64,000 nucleotides of DNA from Luteolibacter sp. Y139. Lineage in GTDB: Bacteria; Verrucomicrobiota; Verrucomicrobiia; Verrucomicrobiales; Akkermansiaceae. Shown one piece after another: positions 25,265 through 33,576 of the stretch. Position 1 is the first letter of the stretch. Each line of letters opens with the position of its first letter. The translations under genes and the position numbers were made by a program. The notes under the pieces are model-generated. The model did no database searches and was not told where the DNA came from. It worked only from the letters and a program-made list of their open reading frames with translations. The DNA lies in contig NZ_JBBUKT010000005.1 in NCBI RefSeq assembly GCF_038066715.1, positions 310,001 to 374,000 of the forward strand. Reading direction: 5' to 3'.

Positions 25265-28039
25265 TTGAAATTATCCCCCGTCACGCTTCTGCGATTGCTG
25301 CTGTTCGTCGTGCTCCCGCTGCTGGGAGGGACGAGCTGGGGCAGCCAATTCACGTGGAATTCGCTGGTGGGCTCGGGTGGGAGCGGGACGGCGGAGGTGG
25401 TGGCGATCCGGGCTCCGCGGCAGGCAGGGGAGGCTCCGCCGGCGTTTGCGGCGGTGAATATGAAGGGCGCGGTGGATCTGGCGGGGCTACCTTTGCTGGA
25501 TAGCCTGACGGCACCGACGGCGGCGGTGCTGCGCTACTCGGATGATGCGAGTGGGAAGCGGACGAAGTTGGATTGGTCGGCGACGATCCGTTCGACGGGC
25601 GGGGTGAGGATCACGGGGCTGGCGACGGCGGGGCCGTCGGGAGAGATTTTCGTGTGCGGAGTGTCGGAGGGGCCGCCGGTGTTCGGTGGTCTGGTGCTGC
25701 CGATCGGGCCGAGGGATCCGCGTGGGTTTGTGGCGCGGCTGGATCCGGCGGCCGGCGTGTGGCTGGGGTATTTCATTACGGAGGGGATCCTGCCGACCGG
25801 GGTTTCATTCGGGGCGAATCAGGTTTTTGTGACGGGTGGCGGTTGCCTGTGCGCGGCATATTCCGCGGGTGGGATGCCGCGATGGATGGCATCGCTGCCT
25901 GCGGGATCGATGGCGGCTTCGCACATCGATCTGGGTCCCGGCGGGATTCAGGTGCTGGCGAAGTCGGCGGAGGGTGACGGGAGCCTGAAGGTGAGCCGGC
26001 TGTCTCCGCTGGATGGGTCGACGCTTCAATCCTTCGCGGTGGAAGGCAGTGCTGCCTGCAAGGCGGCGGGGCTGCGCGTGGGCAGCGATGGCGCGGTGTG
26101 GGTGGCGGCGAATCGTGCGCCGGGCAGAAACCCGGTGCGCGGCTTCCTGACACGACTCCGCCGCGATGGCACGACGGAGTGGAAATCCGACCTGGGCACT
26201 CCGGAGACGATCGCCGACATGGTGGTGGGATCATTCGACCTGGATGCGGAGGGCAATGCGTGGGTGGGTGCGAAGCTGAATGGGCGCTGGGCTTTTCCGG
26301 ATCTGGATGCGCAGGACTTCGTGCAAGACGTGGCGCTGGTGGCGGTGGATCAGGCGGGGAAGGTGTTCGATTTCCAGCGTGGCACGGGCGAGGGTAAGGA
26401 GAGCGCGACGGCGGTGTGTGCGGCAGTGCCGGGGATGGCGATGCTGGGCGGGTCTTGCTCGGGTGGCTTGCTTTCGCTGGGTGGGCTTTCGCCTCTGACG
26501 CCCGGGAGCGGTGGATCGATGTTTCTTTCGTCGGTGCGGAAGGCGGCTGGCTTGAGCCACTGGGTGTTCCGGAATGATCCGGCTTCGCCTCATTTGTTAG
26601 ATTTGCCGGTGTTGCGGCACTTGCTGCGTGCGCTGGGGATCTCGCCTTACGTGGATGTGAACAACGGGCTGCTTGGCAGTGCGGTGACTGGCTATGCGAC
26701 CAAGGAACAGATCGCGCTGCTGCGCGCGATCGGTGGGGTGGTGGCGGAGCCGGAGATCGAGATCGAGCCGAAGCTGGCCGACCGCGGATGGGCGCTGGCG
26801 CGGATGGCGGATGCGTCTAACAAGGCGCTGCCGCAGGACAAGGTGGACTACGAGCCGGTGGCGAGCACGAAGGGCGTGCGGCTTTATCTGATCGATACGG
26901 CGGTGAAGCATGTGGCGAATTGGTTCGCGGCGAATGACAAGCTGACGAATGACGGGACGGTGCTGATTCGTGGGTCGGGTGATCCGACGGTGTCGTCGCA
27001 GTTCGAGCACGGGACGCGGATGCTGTCGCTGATCGCGGGGCCGGAGACAGGTGCGGTGACGCGGACGCCGGTGCGGATGCTGAATCTGGACATCTATCCG
27101 AAGGGGAACTCGACCTCGGGACTGCTGGCGAATGCGATCCTGGAGGCGGTGGATCATCATGAGGAGAATGAGCCATCGCAGCCGGCTACGATTTGCCTGG
27201 CGAGTTCGTCGACGGCATCGGCGGATAGCACGATCGTGCGGATGGCGCTGCAGAAGGCGGTGGATGCGGGGATCGTGGTGATCGTTTCGGCGGGGAATGA
27301 TGGCAAGTCGGCATCGACGTACTTGCCGGCGCGCTATGGGACGATGGATGGGGTGATTTGTGTGGGGGCGAGCGGGACGGCGAATGAGCGGGCCACGTTT
27401 TCGAACTATGGGCCGGCGGTGGATGTCTATGCGCCGGGGGACAGTGTTCGTTCCCTGCGGTATGCGGATCCGCAGAAGGGGACGTATGATTTGATCAATG
27501 GGACGAGTGCTTCCGCGGCGTATGCGAGCGGGGCGGCGTTGCTTCAGCTATCGCTGGATCCGGGGCTTTCGCCGGGTGCCGTGGAGGCGGCGCTGAAGTC
27601 GCGGGCTTACAAGGGGCCGGTGACGTTGTTGCAGCTGGCGAAGCCGGTGGCGGCGGTGAGCAAGGAAGCCTCCATGCCGGAGGATTATGATGGGGATGGT
27701 GATGGGTTTGTGGATTTGATCGAGAGGTTCCATGGTTCATCGGTGACGGATGCGGCGTCGCGGCCGGTGCCGATCACGTTGCGGCCGGAGGGGAATTCGG
27801 TGGCGGCGAGGTTCACGATCGCGTCTGATTTGTTTGTGAGTTCGAACCCCTATCAGCTGTCCGATGGGACGCGGTGGAAGGTGATGGTGTCGGAGGATCT
27901 GAAGACGTGGCGGGTGGCGGAGGGGACGCTGACGACGTCGGCGGGGAGTAGTGGGACGATGGAGGTGAAGTTTGTTTTTGCGAAGAGTGGGGAGCGGGGG
28001 TTTGTGAAGATTGAGGTGGTGCCGGCGGAGGAGGTTTGA
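25265..28039 (+). CDS. Secreted subtilisin-like serine protease (S8) with N-terminal propeller-like region
   Basis: TTG 25265 is the likely start, since it opens a signal peptide (KLSPVTLLRLLLFVVLPLL); the frame is open 63 bp further upstream. Residues about 40-470 contain repeats of the SBBP/propeller type (GEIFVCGVSEGPPVFGGLVL, RGFVARLDPAAG). A segment with YATKEQIALLRAIGGVV resembles an inhibitor-I9-like propeptide. The peptidase follows: Asp in LYLIDTAV (about 543), His in FEHGTRML (about 581), Asn in VIVSAGNDG (about 676) and Ser in NGTSASAAYASG (about 748). The C-terminus has YDGDGDGFVDLIERFHGS, MVSEDLKTWR and RGFVKIEVV, the same module as in other exported proteins here. All catalytic residues are intact. 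Confidence 0.92.
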   Translation: MKLSPVTLLRLLLFVVLPLLGGTSWGSQFTWNSLVGSGGSGTAEVVAIRAPRQAGEAPPAFAAVNMKGAVDLAGLPLLDSLTAPTAAVLRYSDDASGKRTKLDWSATIRSTGGVRITGLATAGPSGEIFVCGVSEGPPVFGGLVLPIGPRDPRGFVARLDPAAGVWLGYFITEGILPTGVSFGANQVFVTGGGCLCAAYSAGGMPRWMASLPAGSMAASHIDLGPGGIQVLAKSAEGDGSLKVSRLSPLDGSTLQSFAVEGSAACKAAGLRVGSDGAVWVAANRAPGRNPVRGFLTRLRRDGTTEWKSDLGTPETIADMVVGSFDLDAEGNAWVGAKLNGRWAFPDLDAQDFVQDVALVAVDQAGKVFDFQRGTGEGKESATAVCAAVPGMAMLGGSCSGGLLSLGGLSPLTPGSGGSMFLSSVRKAAGLSHWVFRNDPASPHLLDLPVLRHLLRALGISPYVDVNNGLLGSAVTGYATKEQIALLRAIGGVVAEPEIEIEPKLADRGWALARMADASNKALPQDKVDYEPVASTKGVRLYLIDTAVKHVANWFAANDKLTNDGTVLIRGSGDPTVSSQFEHGTRMLSLIAGPETGAVTRTPVRMLNLDIYPKGNSTSGLLANAILEAVDHHEENEPSQPATICLASSSTASADSTIVRMALQKAVDAGIVVIVSAGNDGKSASTYLPARYGTMDGVICVGASGTANERATFSNYGPAVDVYAPGDSVRSLRYADPQKGTYDLINGTSASAAYASGAALLQLSLDPGLSPGAVEAALKSRAYKGPVTLLQLAKPVAAVSKEASMPEDYDGDGDGFVDLIERFHGSSVTDAASRPVPITLRPEGNSVAARFTIASDLFVSSNPYQLSDGTRWKVMVSEDLKTWRVAEGTLTTSAGSSGTMEVKFVFAKSGERGFVKIEVVPAEEV

Positions 28040-28433
28040 GGGGGTAACCGGGGTCTTCTTTCGGGCTGAGCCATGCTTTCAGCATGTCCTGGTTGCGATG
28101 GAATCGCTCGGTGTCATCGCACCACAGGTCCATTAGTTGGCCCTCCCACAAGAGAAGCGTGAGCCCATGGTCGAAGTAAACGTATGCCGTCCATTCGTAG
28201 GCGGCGACGAGACCCATCCATCCGGCGAGCAGGTCGCTTTCCTCGCCATGGAAGAGGTGTCCCGGGGTGTCGATGATCCGTCGTTCTTCGCTGCTGGCTT
28301 TCCGGAGCTGAGTGACCATCGCCATCTGGTCAGGGGTGTAGTGGGCCCAGTCGGTGATGTGCAGCAGGGCGGATTGGAAGGGTTCGTTGAGGAGGACGAG
28401 GTTTCGCAGGAGCGCCATGGGATGAGGGCGCAA
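27813..28433 (-). CDS. Hypothetical protein, probably degraded or non-canonically started
   Basis: From TTG 28433 the frame reads RPHPMALLRNLVLLNEPFQS, ITDWAHYTPDQM and GWMGLVAAYEWTAYVYFDHG, convincing globular-protein sequence. Equally convincing sequence continues upstream in the same frame to about 28559 (LFSNALKTLTDHECTEWLAA, LTENPYRLPNRGESPYLQ), but no ATG, GTG or TTG exists there before a stop near 28680. At the other end, after KEDPGYPLK the frame runs on for about 75 residues antisense to the protease gene as proline-rich junk, as if a stop had been lost. The gene is therefore either a pseudogene or starts at a non-standard codon such as CTG 28544. Family not recognised. Confidence 0.5.
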   Translation of the reverse strand: MRPHPMALLRNLVLLNEPFQSALLHITDWAHYTPDQMAMVTQLRKASSEERRIIDTPGHLFHGEESDLLAGWMGLVAAYEWTAYVYFDHGLTLLLWEGQLMDLWCDDTERFHRNQDMLKAWLSPKEDPGYPLKPPPPAPPQSSQTPAPHSSQKQTSPPSSHYSPPTSSASPPPPATSSDPPTPSPSTASHRTADRGSNSQTNQTRS

Positions 28434-28672
28434 GGGGAGCTGAAGGTAGGGGCTTTCTCCACGGTTGGGCAGGCGGTAAGGGTTCTCCGTTAGGCCCTTG
28501 GCAGCGAGCCACTCGGTGCATTCATGGTCGGTCAGCGTTTTCAGGGCGTTAGAGAATAGCGGGTTTTGAGTCCGGGGGCAATGTTGGTCCGCCGGGCGCT
28601 GTTGTTTGATTTTGTTCGGACGATGAATGGCGGATCCATCTTTCGTGGCGATTGCGGGCTCGACCCGTCTCG

Positions 28673-28757
28673 CGGCCCTTCAGGCCGCCGTTGGTTGTGT
28701 GCCGGAAACCCAGCCCGATGGGCTGGGCTGAGGGCTGGCCGGGCCGTTGGCCCTGAA
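28673..28757. repeat. Three-hairpin intergenic element, copy 2
   Basis: CGGCCCTTCAGGCCG (28673-28687), CCCAGCCCGATGGGCTGGG (28709-28727) and GGGCCGTTGGCCC (28741-28753): the order seen at 25029 and 59756, with different stem bases. Further along, at about 28850-28910, CAGCAGGGCTGCTGGC and GGCAGCAGGGCTGCCGC form two more palindromic words. No gene is credible between 28560 and 29025. Confidence 0.6.
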
Positions 28758-29025
28758 GAGGTGAGAGATTGGGTATCGGAGATGTTGATGGCGTGAGTCT
28801 GGAGGCCGGATCGATTGGACGGGAGAGGTGGCGAGATTGCACATGGGTGCTTCCCCGCAGCAGGGCTGCTGGCATTGAGCGGCAGCAGGGCTGCCGCAGT
28901 CCGGGTCTTCGACCACTTGGGCGGAGCTCTTTCTGGAAAAGGGTTGCCCGGCGGGTGGGGTGCGGCTACCGGGCCGCCCGGATTTCCATTCCATTCATTC
29001 TCTAACAAACAAATCGCCACACACC

Positions 29026-29652
29026 ATGCCCGTTCTCGTAGGTAAGAAAGCGCCGTCGTTCACTGCCAAGGCCGTTGTCGCAAACACGATCATCGAGGGG
29101 TTCTCGCTCGATCAATTCCTGGGGAAGAAGTATGTGATCTTCTTCTTCTATCCGAAGGATTTCACGTTTGTGTGCCCGACGGAGCTGCATCGTTTCCAGG
29201 AGGAGATCGAGGAGTTTGAATCGCGCGATGTGGCGGTGGTGGGTTGCTCGACGGATTCGGAGTTTTCGCACTGGGCCTGGTTGCAGACGCCGAAGGCGAA
29301 GGGTGGCATCGAGGGGGTGACGTATCCGCTGGTGGCGGATGTGAACAAGACGATCTCGGATGCGTATGATGTGCTGGCGGGTGATTACGACATTGATGAG
29401 AACGGGACGCTGGTGGTGCGGGGTGAGCTGGTAGCCTATCGCGGTTTGTTCCTGATCGATAGGGAGGGAATCGTGCGTCACCAGGTGGTGAATGACATGC
29501 CGCTGGGGCGGTCGATCCGTGAGGCGCTGCGGTTGGTGGATGCGTTGCAGCACTTCGAGCAATTTGGTGAGGTTTGCCCGATGGATTGGAATCGTGGGGA
29601 CAAGGCGATGACGCCGGACCACGAGGGGGTTTCGGGGTATCTGGCGAATTGA
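29026..29652 (+). CDS. Typical 2-Cys peroxiredoxin (AhpC/Prx1 group)
   Basis: 208 residues from ATG 29026; an in-frame extension upstream is non-coding. Peroxidatic Cys50 in DFTFVCPTEL, conserved Arg region DREGIVRHQVVND, resolving Cys at about 183 in GEVCPMDWNRGD, and a C-terminal GYLAN tail. It reduces H2O2, organic peroxides and peroxynitrite in the cytoplasm, recycled by thioredoxin or AhpF. The GGxG and YF motifs of sensitive eukaryotic forms are absent or altered, as usual in bacteria. Monocistronic: intergenic repeats upstream and a strong terminator downstream. A CTAACA lies 23 bp before the start codon. Confidence 0.95.
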   Translation: MPVLVGKKAPSFTAKAVVANTIIEGFSLDQFLGKKYVIFFFYPKDFTFVCPTELHRFQEEIEEFESRDVAVVGCSTDSEFSHWAWLQTPKAKGGIEGVTYPLVADVNKTISDAYDVLAGDYDIDENGTLVVRGELVAYRGLFLIDREGIVRHQVVNDMPLGRSIREALRLVDALQHFEQFGEVCPMDWNRGDKAMTPDHEGVSGYLAN

Positions 29653-29677
29653 GGGTGGGTTTGATTTGATTCTTGAG

Positions 29678-29713
29678 GCGCGGCTGCGGGTGATTCGTGG
29701 CCGCGCTTTTTTT
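29678..29713 (+). terminator. Rho-independent terminator of the peroxiredoxin gene
   Basis: GCGCGGC (29678-29684) pairs with GCCGCGC (29700-29706) around a 15-nt loop and is followed directly by seven T. A textbook intrinsic terminator 25 bp after the stop. Confidence 0.9.
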
Positions 29714-29856
29714 GTGTGGATTAGCGAGTGCCGGTGCGTAGTTCCGCCATGAAGAGGATTGAGAGTAGCAGGCGGTTCACGTTGCTCCTGATTTCTCACG
29801 AACGCGCCTACGGAGAGTTGGCGGGAGTGGGTTGGTGAAGCGGAGCGCTAGAAGCC

Positions 29857-29875
29857 GGAACGACGCAGTCGTTCC
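29857..29875. repeat. GGAACGAC palindrome, copy 1
   Basis: GGAACGAC / GTCGTTCC with loop GCA, followed by GCTAC. The same palindrome, with loop TTC, is at 34864. It is in the 330-bp gap 29653-29982, which otherwise holds the terminator and no visible gene. Confidence 0.6.
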
Positions 29876-29982
29876 GCTACGAAGAGAGATTTGCCCTTTC
29901 TGCGAGGCTTTTCGATGAATCTTCGGGGGACATTCATGTTTCGTTCATCGGTGGTTCACGGGCGGGGATTTTTCTTCTCAGC

Positions 29983-30747
29983 GTGATCCGCCGCCTGTTG
30001 CAGCCGCAAGCCGACTTGCTCGATGACCCGACGCCGGGGAAGATCGCGCGGATTGCGGGTTTGGCGGCGGTGGCGCTGGCGGCTTATGGATTCACGACGG
30101 GCTATTGGCGCTCGCCGCTGATGGGGGTTTATGTGGCGCTGAAGATGCCGCTGCTGGTGGCGTGCACGCTTGGCTGCAATGGGATGCTGAATGGGCTGCT
30201 GGGCGTGCTGTTAGGTGGGATTGGATTCAGGCAGTCGATGCTCGCGCTGCTGAGTGCGTTCGCGGTGTCGGCACTGCTGCTCGGATCGCTGGCGCCGGTG
30301 ACGCTGATGCTGGCGCTGAATGCGCCGTCGCCGGAGTCGCCGCAGGCCTTGTCGGCGCATGCGGGGTATCTTTTGTTTCACGTGTTCCTGGTGGCGGTGG
30401 CGGGGATTGCGGGGACGCTGACGCTTTATCGGATCCTGAGGCAGCGTTGTCCTTCGCAGGGTGTGGCCACGATCACGATGCTGGCGTGGCTGGCGGGGAA
30501 TGGATTTCTCGGTGCGCAGTTCTCGTGGATCCTGCGGCCATTCTTTGGGACGCCAGGACTGGTGGTGCAGTTCTTCCGGCCGTTTCCGATGCGCGGCAGC
30601 TTTTATGAAGCCGTCTGGAGCTCGCTCAACAAAAGCACCCATGGCAATGCCGCATTCGCGATCGCGGGGCTGCTGTTAGGTCTCGTGGTGATCGCCTTGC
30701 CGATCCTCCGCACTCTTTTTCCCAGAACTCAACTCGTAAGACCATGA
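29983..30747 (+). CDS. Multi-pass membrane protein, function unknown
   Basis: GTG start at 29983. 254 residues with about six hydrophobic segments (e.g. IAGLAAVALAAYGF, LLGVLLGGIGF, ALLSAFAVSALLLGSLAP, HVFLVAVAGIAGTLTLY, AIAGLLLGLVVIALPIL). The conserved-looking loop FSWILRPFFGTP before the last membrane segment has a counterpart (TSLRPILGRSN) in the next gene, so the two are probably distant paralogues. Yip1-like small membrane families look broadly similar, but I cannot assign one. It overlaps the next gene by 4 bp (ATGA), indicating translational coupling. Confidence 0.75.
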   Translation: MIRRLLQPQADLLDDPTPGKIARIAGLAAVALAAYGFTTGYWRSPLMGVYVALKMPLLVACTLGCNGMLNGLLGVLLGGIGFRQSMLALLSAFAVSALLLGSLAPVTLMLALNAPSPESPQALSAHAGYLLFHVFLVAVAGIAGTLTLYRILRQRCPSQGVATITMLAWLAGNGFLGAQFSWILRPFFGTPGLVVQFFRPFPMRGSFYEAVWSSLNKSTHGNAAFAIAGLLLGLVVIALPILRTLFPRTQLVRP

Positions 30748-31541
30748 ACCAAGATAGCCAGAATCCGATGCCGCCCTTCGCGCCGGCTCCGCCGCCTCAC
30801 TCGCCCTATGGGGCACAAGCCCAAGCACCGGCTCCCCGTGTCGAGCCGCCATTGCCCGAGAAGCTGGACATGCGCGCGCTCTTCGAGGCGCTGCTGCGAA
30901 GTCCGCGGGCGCTGGTGGGGCGGCTGGCCGATCCGGGGCATGGGGCGTTCGTTCCCTTCCTGATCATCGCGGTGCTCTCGCTAATCGTATTCGGTGCGGT
31001 GCTGGGGAGCTTCGCGATGGGGACGCAGATGTGGGCGGCTCCGGTGAAGATCACGGCGGGGCTGCTGATCGCGGGAGTGATCTGCTATCCGAGCCTGTAT
31101 ATCTTCTCGTGCCTGGCGGGATCGCAGGCGGGGGCGTCGCAGCTGGCGGCGACCTTTGCCGGGATGCTGGCATTGGCGGGGCTGCTGCTGTTAGGGTTCG
31201 CGCCGGCGGTGTGGATCTTCACGCAGGCGACGAATTCGCTGGGCTTCATGGGGGTGCTGTCGCTGGGTGCGTGGTTCATCGCGCTGATCTTCGGGCTGCG
31301 ATTCCTGAGGAATGCGGTGAGCTCGACGGGTGCGGTTTCGAAGGGGCCGTTCTCGGTGTGGAGCATCATCTTCCTGCTGGTGACGCTGCAGATGACGACC
31401 TCGCTGCGGCCGATCCTGGGGCGGTCGAATCATCTGCTGACGGATGAGAAGAAGTTCTTCATCCAGCACTGGATCGAGTCGTCGGGCGAGGAGCTTCCTG
31501 ACAGCCGGAAGACGGCGGGCACTACTTCCACGAACCCCTGA
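30744..31541 (+). CDS. Multi-pass membrane protein with Pro-rich N-terminus, partner of the preceding gene
   Basis: 265 residues. A Pro/Ala-rich cytoplasmic N-terminus (FAPAPPPHSPYGAQAQAPAP) is followed by about five membrane segments (FLIIAVLSLIVFGAVLG, ITAGLLIAGVICYPSLYIF, LAGLLLLGFAPAVWIF, LGAWFIALIFGL, WSIIFLLVTLQM). The last loop, TSLRPILGRSN, matches the LRPFFGTP loop of the preceding protein. The 4-bp overlap with that gene implies that they are made together, perhaps as a heteromeric complex. No enzymatic motif is visible. A third small ORF starts on its stop codon. Confidence 0.75.
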   Translation: MNQDSQNPMPPFAPAPPPHSPYGAQAQAPAPRVEPPLPEKLDMRALFEALLRSPRALVGRLADPGHGAFVPFLIIAVLSLIVFGAVLGSFAMGTQMWAAPVKITAGLLIAGVICYPSLYIFSCLAGSQAGASQLAATFAGMLALAGLLLLGFAPAVWIFTQATNSLGFMGVLSLGAWFIALIFGLRFLRNAVSSTGAVSKGPFSVWSIIFLLVTLQMTTSLRPILGRSNHLLTDEKKFFIQHWIESSGEELPDSRKTAGTTSTNP

Positions 31542-31699
31542 TGAAGGCGAAGCCACCGCGCATGAAGATGAAGATGAAGCCGAGGTCTTCGGAGGTGTCC
31601 GCGAGGTCGGCACGCAAGCCACGGACGAAGACACCCGCAGTGATGGCGAAGTCGCGTGACCGGCTGTTCGAGTCGCTGCGGGAGGAGCTGGGGTTGTGA
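31541..31699 (+). CDS. Very small basic protein, 52 aa, overlapping the membrane-protein gene
   Basis: The stop of the membrane-protein gene and this ATG share one base (TGATG), a typical re-initiation arrangement. The product starts with a Lys/Met-rich stretch (MKAKPPRMKMKMKPRS), continues SARSARKPRTKTPAVMAKSR and ends DRLFESLREELGL, an amphipathic helix. Strongly basic in the middle, it could bind nucleic acid, ribosomes or the membrane surface. I do not recognise it, and chance cannot be excluded for such a short frame. The overlap and the absence of any other good frame here favour a real gene. Confidence 0.4.
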   Translation: MKAKPPRMKMKMKPRSSEVSARSARKPRTKTPAVMAKSRDRLFESLREELGL

Positions 31700-31812
31700 A
31701 GGCCCTTGGCTGGTGAAGGGATCGACAACGAAAGTGTCGAAATCGACGAAAGGAAGAAGTAAGAGAGAGTCGGAAGAAGTCCTTCCATCGCCGCGTTCCT
31801 ACCTGAACCCAT

Positions 31813-32628
31813 ATGAAATCCATCTTCTGCCTTCTCGGTCTGGCTCTTTCCACTCATGCCGCCGACTGGCGCCTCATTTGGTCGGATGAGTTCGATCATG
31901 CGGGGGCGCCGGATGCCAAGAAGTGGACGTATGAGAAGGGCTTCGTGCGGAATGAGGAGCTGCAGTATTACACGGCGGATCGTCGGGAGAATGCGCGGGT
32001 GGAGAATGGGAGCCTGATCATCGAGGCGCGGCATGAGACGTTTGCGAATGCCTTTTTCAAGGAGGGGTCCGACAACTGGATCACGAAGCGGAAGGAGGCG
32101 GAGTATACCTCGGCGGCGCTGATCACGAAGAAGCTGAAGGCCTTTCACTATGGGAAGGTGGAGGTGCGGGCGAAGTTGCCGGCGGGCAAGGGCGTGTGGC
32201 CGGCGATTTGGATGCTGGGTGACAACAACGGCGGGCATTGGCCGGTGTGCGGCGAGATCGACATCATGGAATTCGTGAGCCATGAGCCGGGGGTGGTTCA
32301 TGCGACGATCCACTTTGCAAAGCCGGGGACCGGCGAACACGGGCAGGTCGGCGGGGACACTCGCTCGGAGACCTTGCACAGCGAGTTCCATGTTTATGGG
32401 CTCGAGTGGGATGAGAAGAGCTTCAGTTTTCTCTTCGATGGGAAGCCTTACAAGACCATCGAGCTGGATGTGGCTGGCAAGGGGGCGGAGAATCCGTTTC
32501 GCAAGGCGGATGCGTTTTACCTGATGCTCAATCTTGCGATCGGAGGGGCGTGGGGAGGCGAGGCGGATCCGAAGGTGTATCCGCAGAAGTTCGAGATCGA
32601 TTGGGTGAAGGCGTGGGAGAAGAAGTGA
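31813..32628 (+). CDS. Secreted glycoside hydrolase family 16 (beta-glucanase/laminarinase-like)
   Basis: 271 residues with a signal peptide (MKSIFCLLGLALSTHA) followed at once by WRLIWSDEFDHAG, the usual GH16 opening. Further landmarks are EELQYYTADRRENARVENG, AKLPAGKGVWPAIWML and the catalytic GEIDIMEFVSH: nucleophile Glu at about 147, Asp two residues on, acid/base Glu at about 152 (ExDxxE). Then come HATIHFAKPG and LMLNLAIGGAWGG, and it ends FEIDWVKAWEKK. The length is that of a stand-alone catalytic domain. Such enzymes hydrolyse beta-1,3 or mixed-linkage glucans. The active site is intact. Substrate is inferred from the laminarinase-like signature only. Confidence 0.93.
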   Translation: MKSIFCLLGLALSTHAADWRLIWSDEFDHAGAPDAKKWTYEKGFVRNEELQYYTADRRENARVENGSLIIEARHETFANAFFKEGSDNWITKRKEAEYTSAALITKKLKAFHYGKVEVRAKLPAGKGVWPAIWMLGDNNGGHWPVCGEIDIMEFVSHEPGVVHATIHFAKPGTGEHGQVGGDTRSETLHSEFHVYGLEWDEKSFSFLFDGKPYKTIELDVAGKGAENPFRKADAFYLMLNLAIGGAWGGEADPKVYPQKFEIDWVKAWEKK

Positions 32629-32643
32629 GGTGAGCGCCTCAGA

Positions 32644-32664
32644 TCAGGTCACGACGGCGATGCA
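32644..32664 (-). pseudogene. Possible 3' relic of the 33577-33954 gene
   Basis: Read on the minus strand this 21-bp stretch encodes CIAVVT-stop, exactly the last residues of the membrane protein at 33577-33954, and matches its DNA at 19 of 21 positions. Nothing upstream in that frame resembles the rest of the gene. It may be a decayed duplicate end or chance. Confidence 0.25.
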
Positions 32665-32783
32665 GATGTTTGAGTTACTGAGCCATTCGACGTTACCCGA
32701 CCTCCTTCGCTCCGTCTCGAAGCTTGCTCCCACCGACAGAAATCGCCAAGGTTTGATGTGGCTTCCGTCGCGCCCTCAGCAAG

Positions 32784-33431
32784 ATGAATACTGCCGTTTT
32801 CCGAGCGTTGTTTTGCGTCGCTACCCTGTGGGCTTCAGCATCGGCACAAATCGTCGTTGCCGGATTTGAGAATCAGAGGCCAACGTTTCCTGAGCCAGAT
32901 GCCGCAACGAAACTCAAATGGCTCCAAGAATACCTTCACCTCATTGAAAAGCTTCCGGCCGGTGAATTTGCTCGAGGTTATCCAGCGCTGATTGAAAAGC
33001 TCGGGAAAGCTCCGGAGGAAAGGGTTCCGGCTCTTAAGGCAATTGGAGAGCTCGGAGATCCATCCGCCATTCCCTTTCTTGTGCCTGTTCTCCGGAATGG
33101 TGAACGATCTTCTCAGGTTTATGCAGGCTTAGCGATCGAGAAGATTGTGTCGGGTCTTGAGCTTTCGAGGCGAGGTTCGCCGATCAAAGGCGAGGAATTC
33201 ATCGAGGCGCCCAAAGCAGGCGAGCTCGATCTGAAACCGATGAGATGGATCGTCTTCGAAATGCTGACCTGCGGCGAGCCAAGTATCCAAGGTTATGCGG
33301 TAACCATGGCTGGGTACTTGGATCTCGAAGAGCTTAAGCCGGTCTTGGAAGTTCTGCGCTCCTCTCCCCATGGGGCTGTCAAAGGCCAGCTTGACGACTT
33401 TCTCCACATCATGGAGCGCAGCAAACGCTAG
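32784..33431 (+). CDS. Exported HEAT-repeat-like protein
   Basis: 215 residues with a signal peptide (MNTAVFRALFCVATLWASASA). The helical core has a HEAT/PBS-lyase-like phrase, RVPALKAIGELGDPSAIPFL, followed by VPVLRNGERSSQVYAGLAIE and, near the end, GYLDLEELKPVLEVLRSSPH. Such alpha-solenoids mediate protein contacts. Codon use is less GC-rich than neighbouring genes. No partner is evident. Confidence 0.7.
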   Translation: MNTAVFRALFCVATLWASASAQIVVAGFENQRPTFPEPDAATKLKWLQEYLHLIEKLPAGEFARGYPALIEKLGKAPEERVPALKAIGELGDPSAIPFLVPVLRNGERSSQVYAGLAIEKIVSGLELSRRGSPIKGEEFIEAPKAGELDLKPMRWIVFEMLTCGEPSIQGYAVTMAGYLDLEELKPVLEVLRSSPHGAVKGQLDDFLHIMERSKR

Positions 33432-33576
33432 AAGGTGGGTGGATGCTGTCTGCCGATATCAGCACTGTCGTTGGAAGATTTCGCCACCGTGATCAAGATG
33501 GGGCCATCTCCGGCTACCCTCCTCCGTTTTCTGAACGAAGACATCGCTGGTCTGCTTCATCATCCTTCCAGCCGCC

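Noticed and set aside
28541-29020. Minus-strand frame of 159 residues in the repeat-rich gap
   Set aside because: Crosses the three-hairpin element and other palindromes; composition is that of repeat DNA, and a better frame overlaps part of it.
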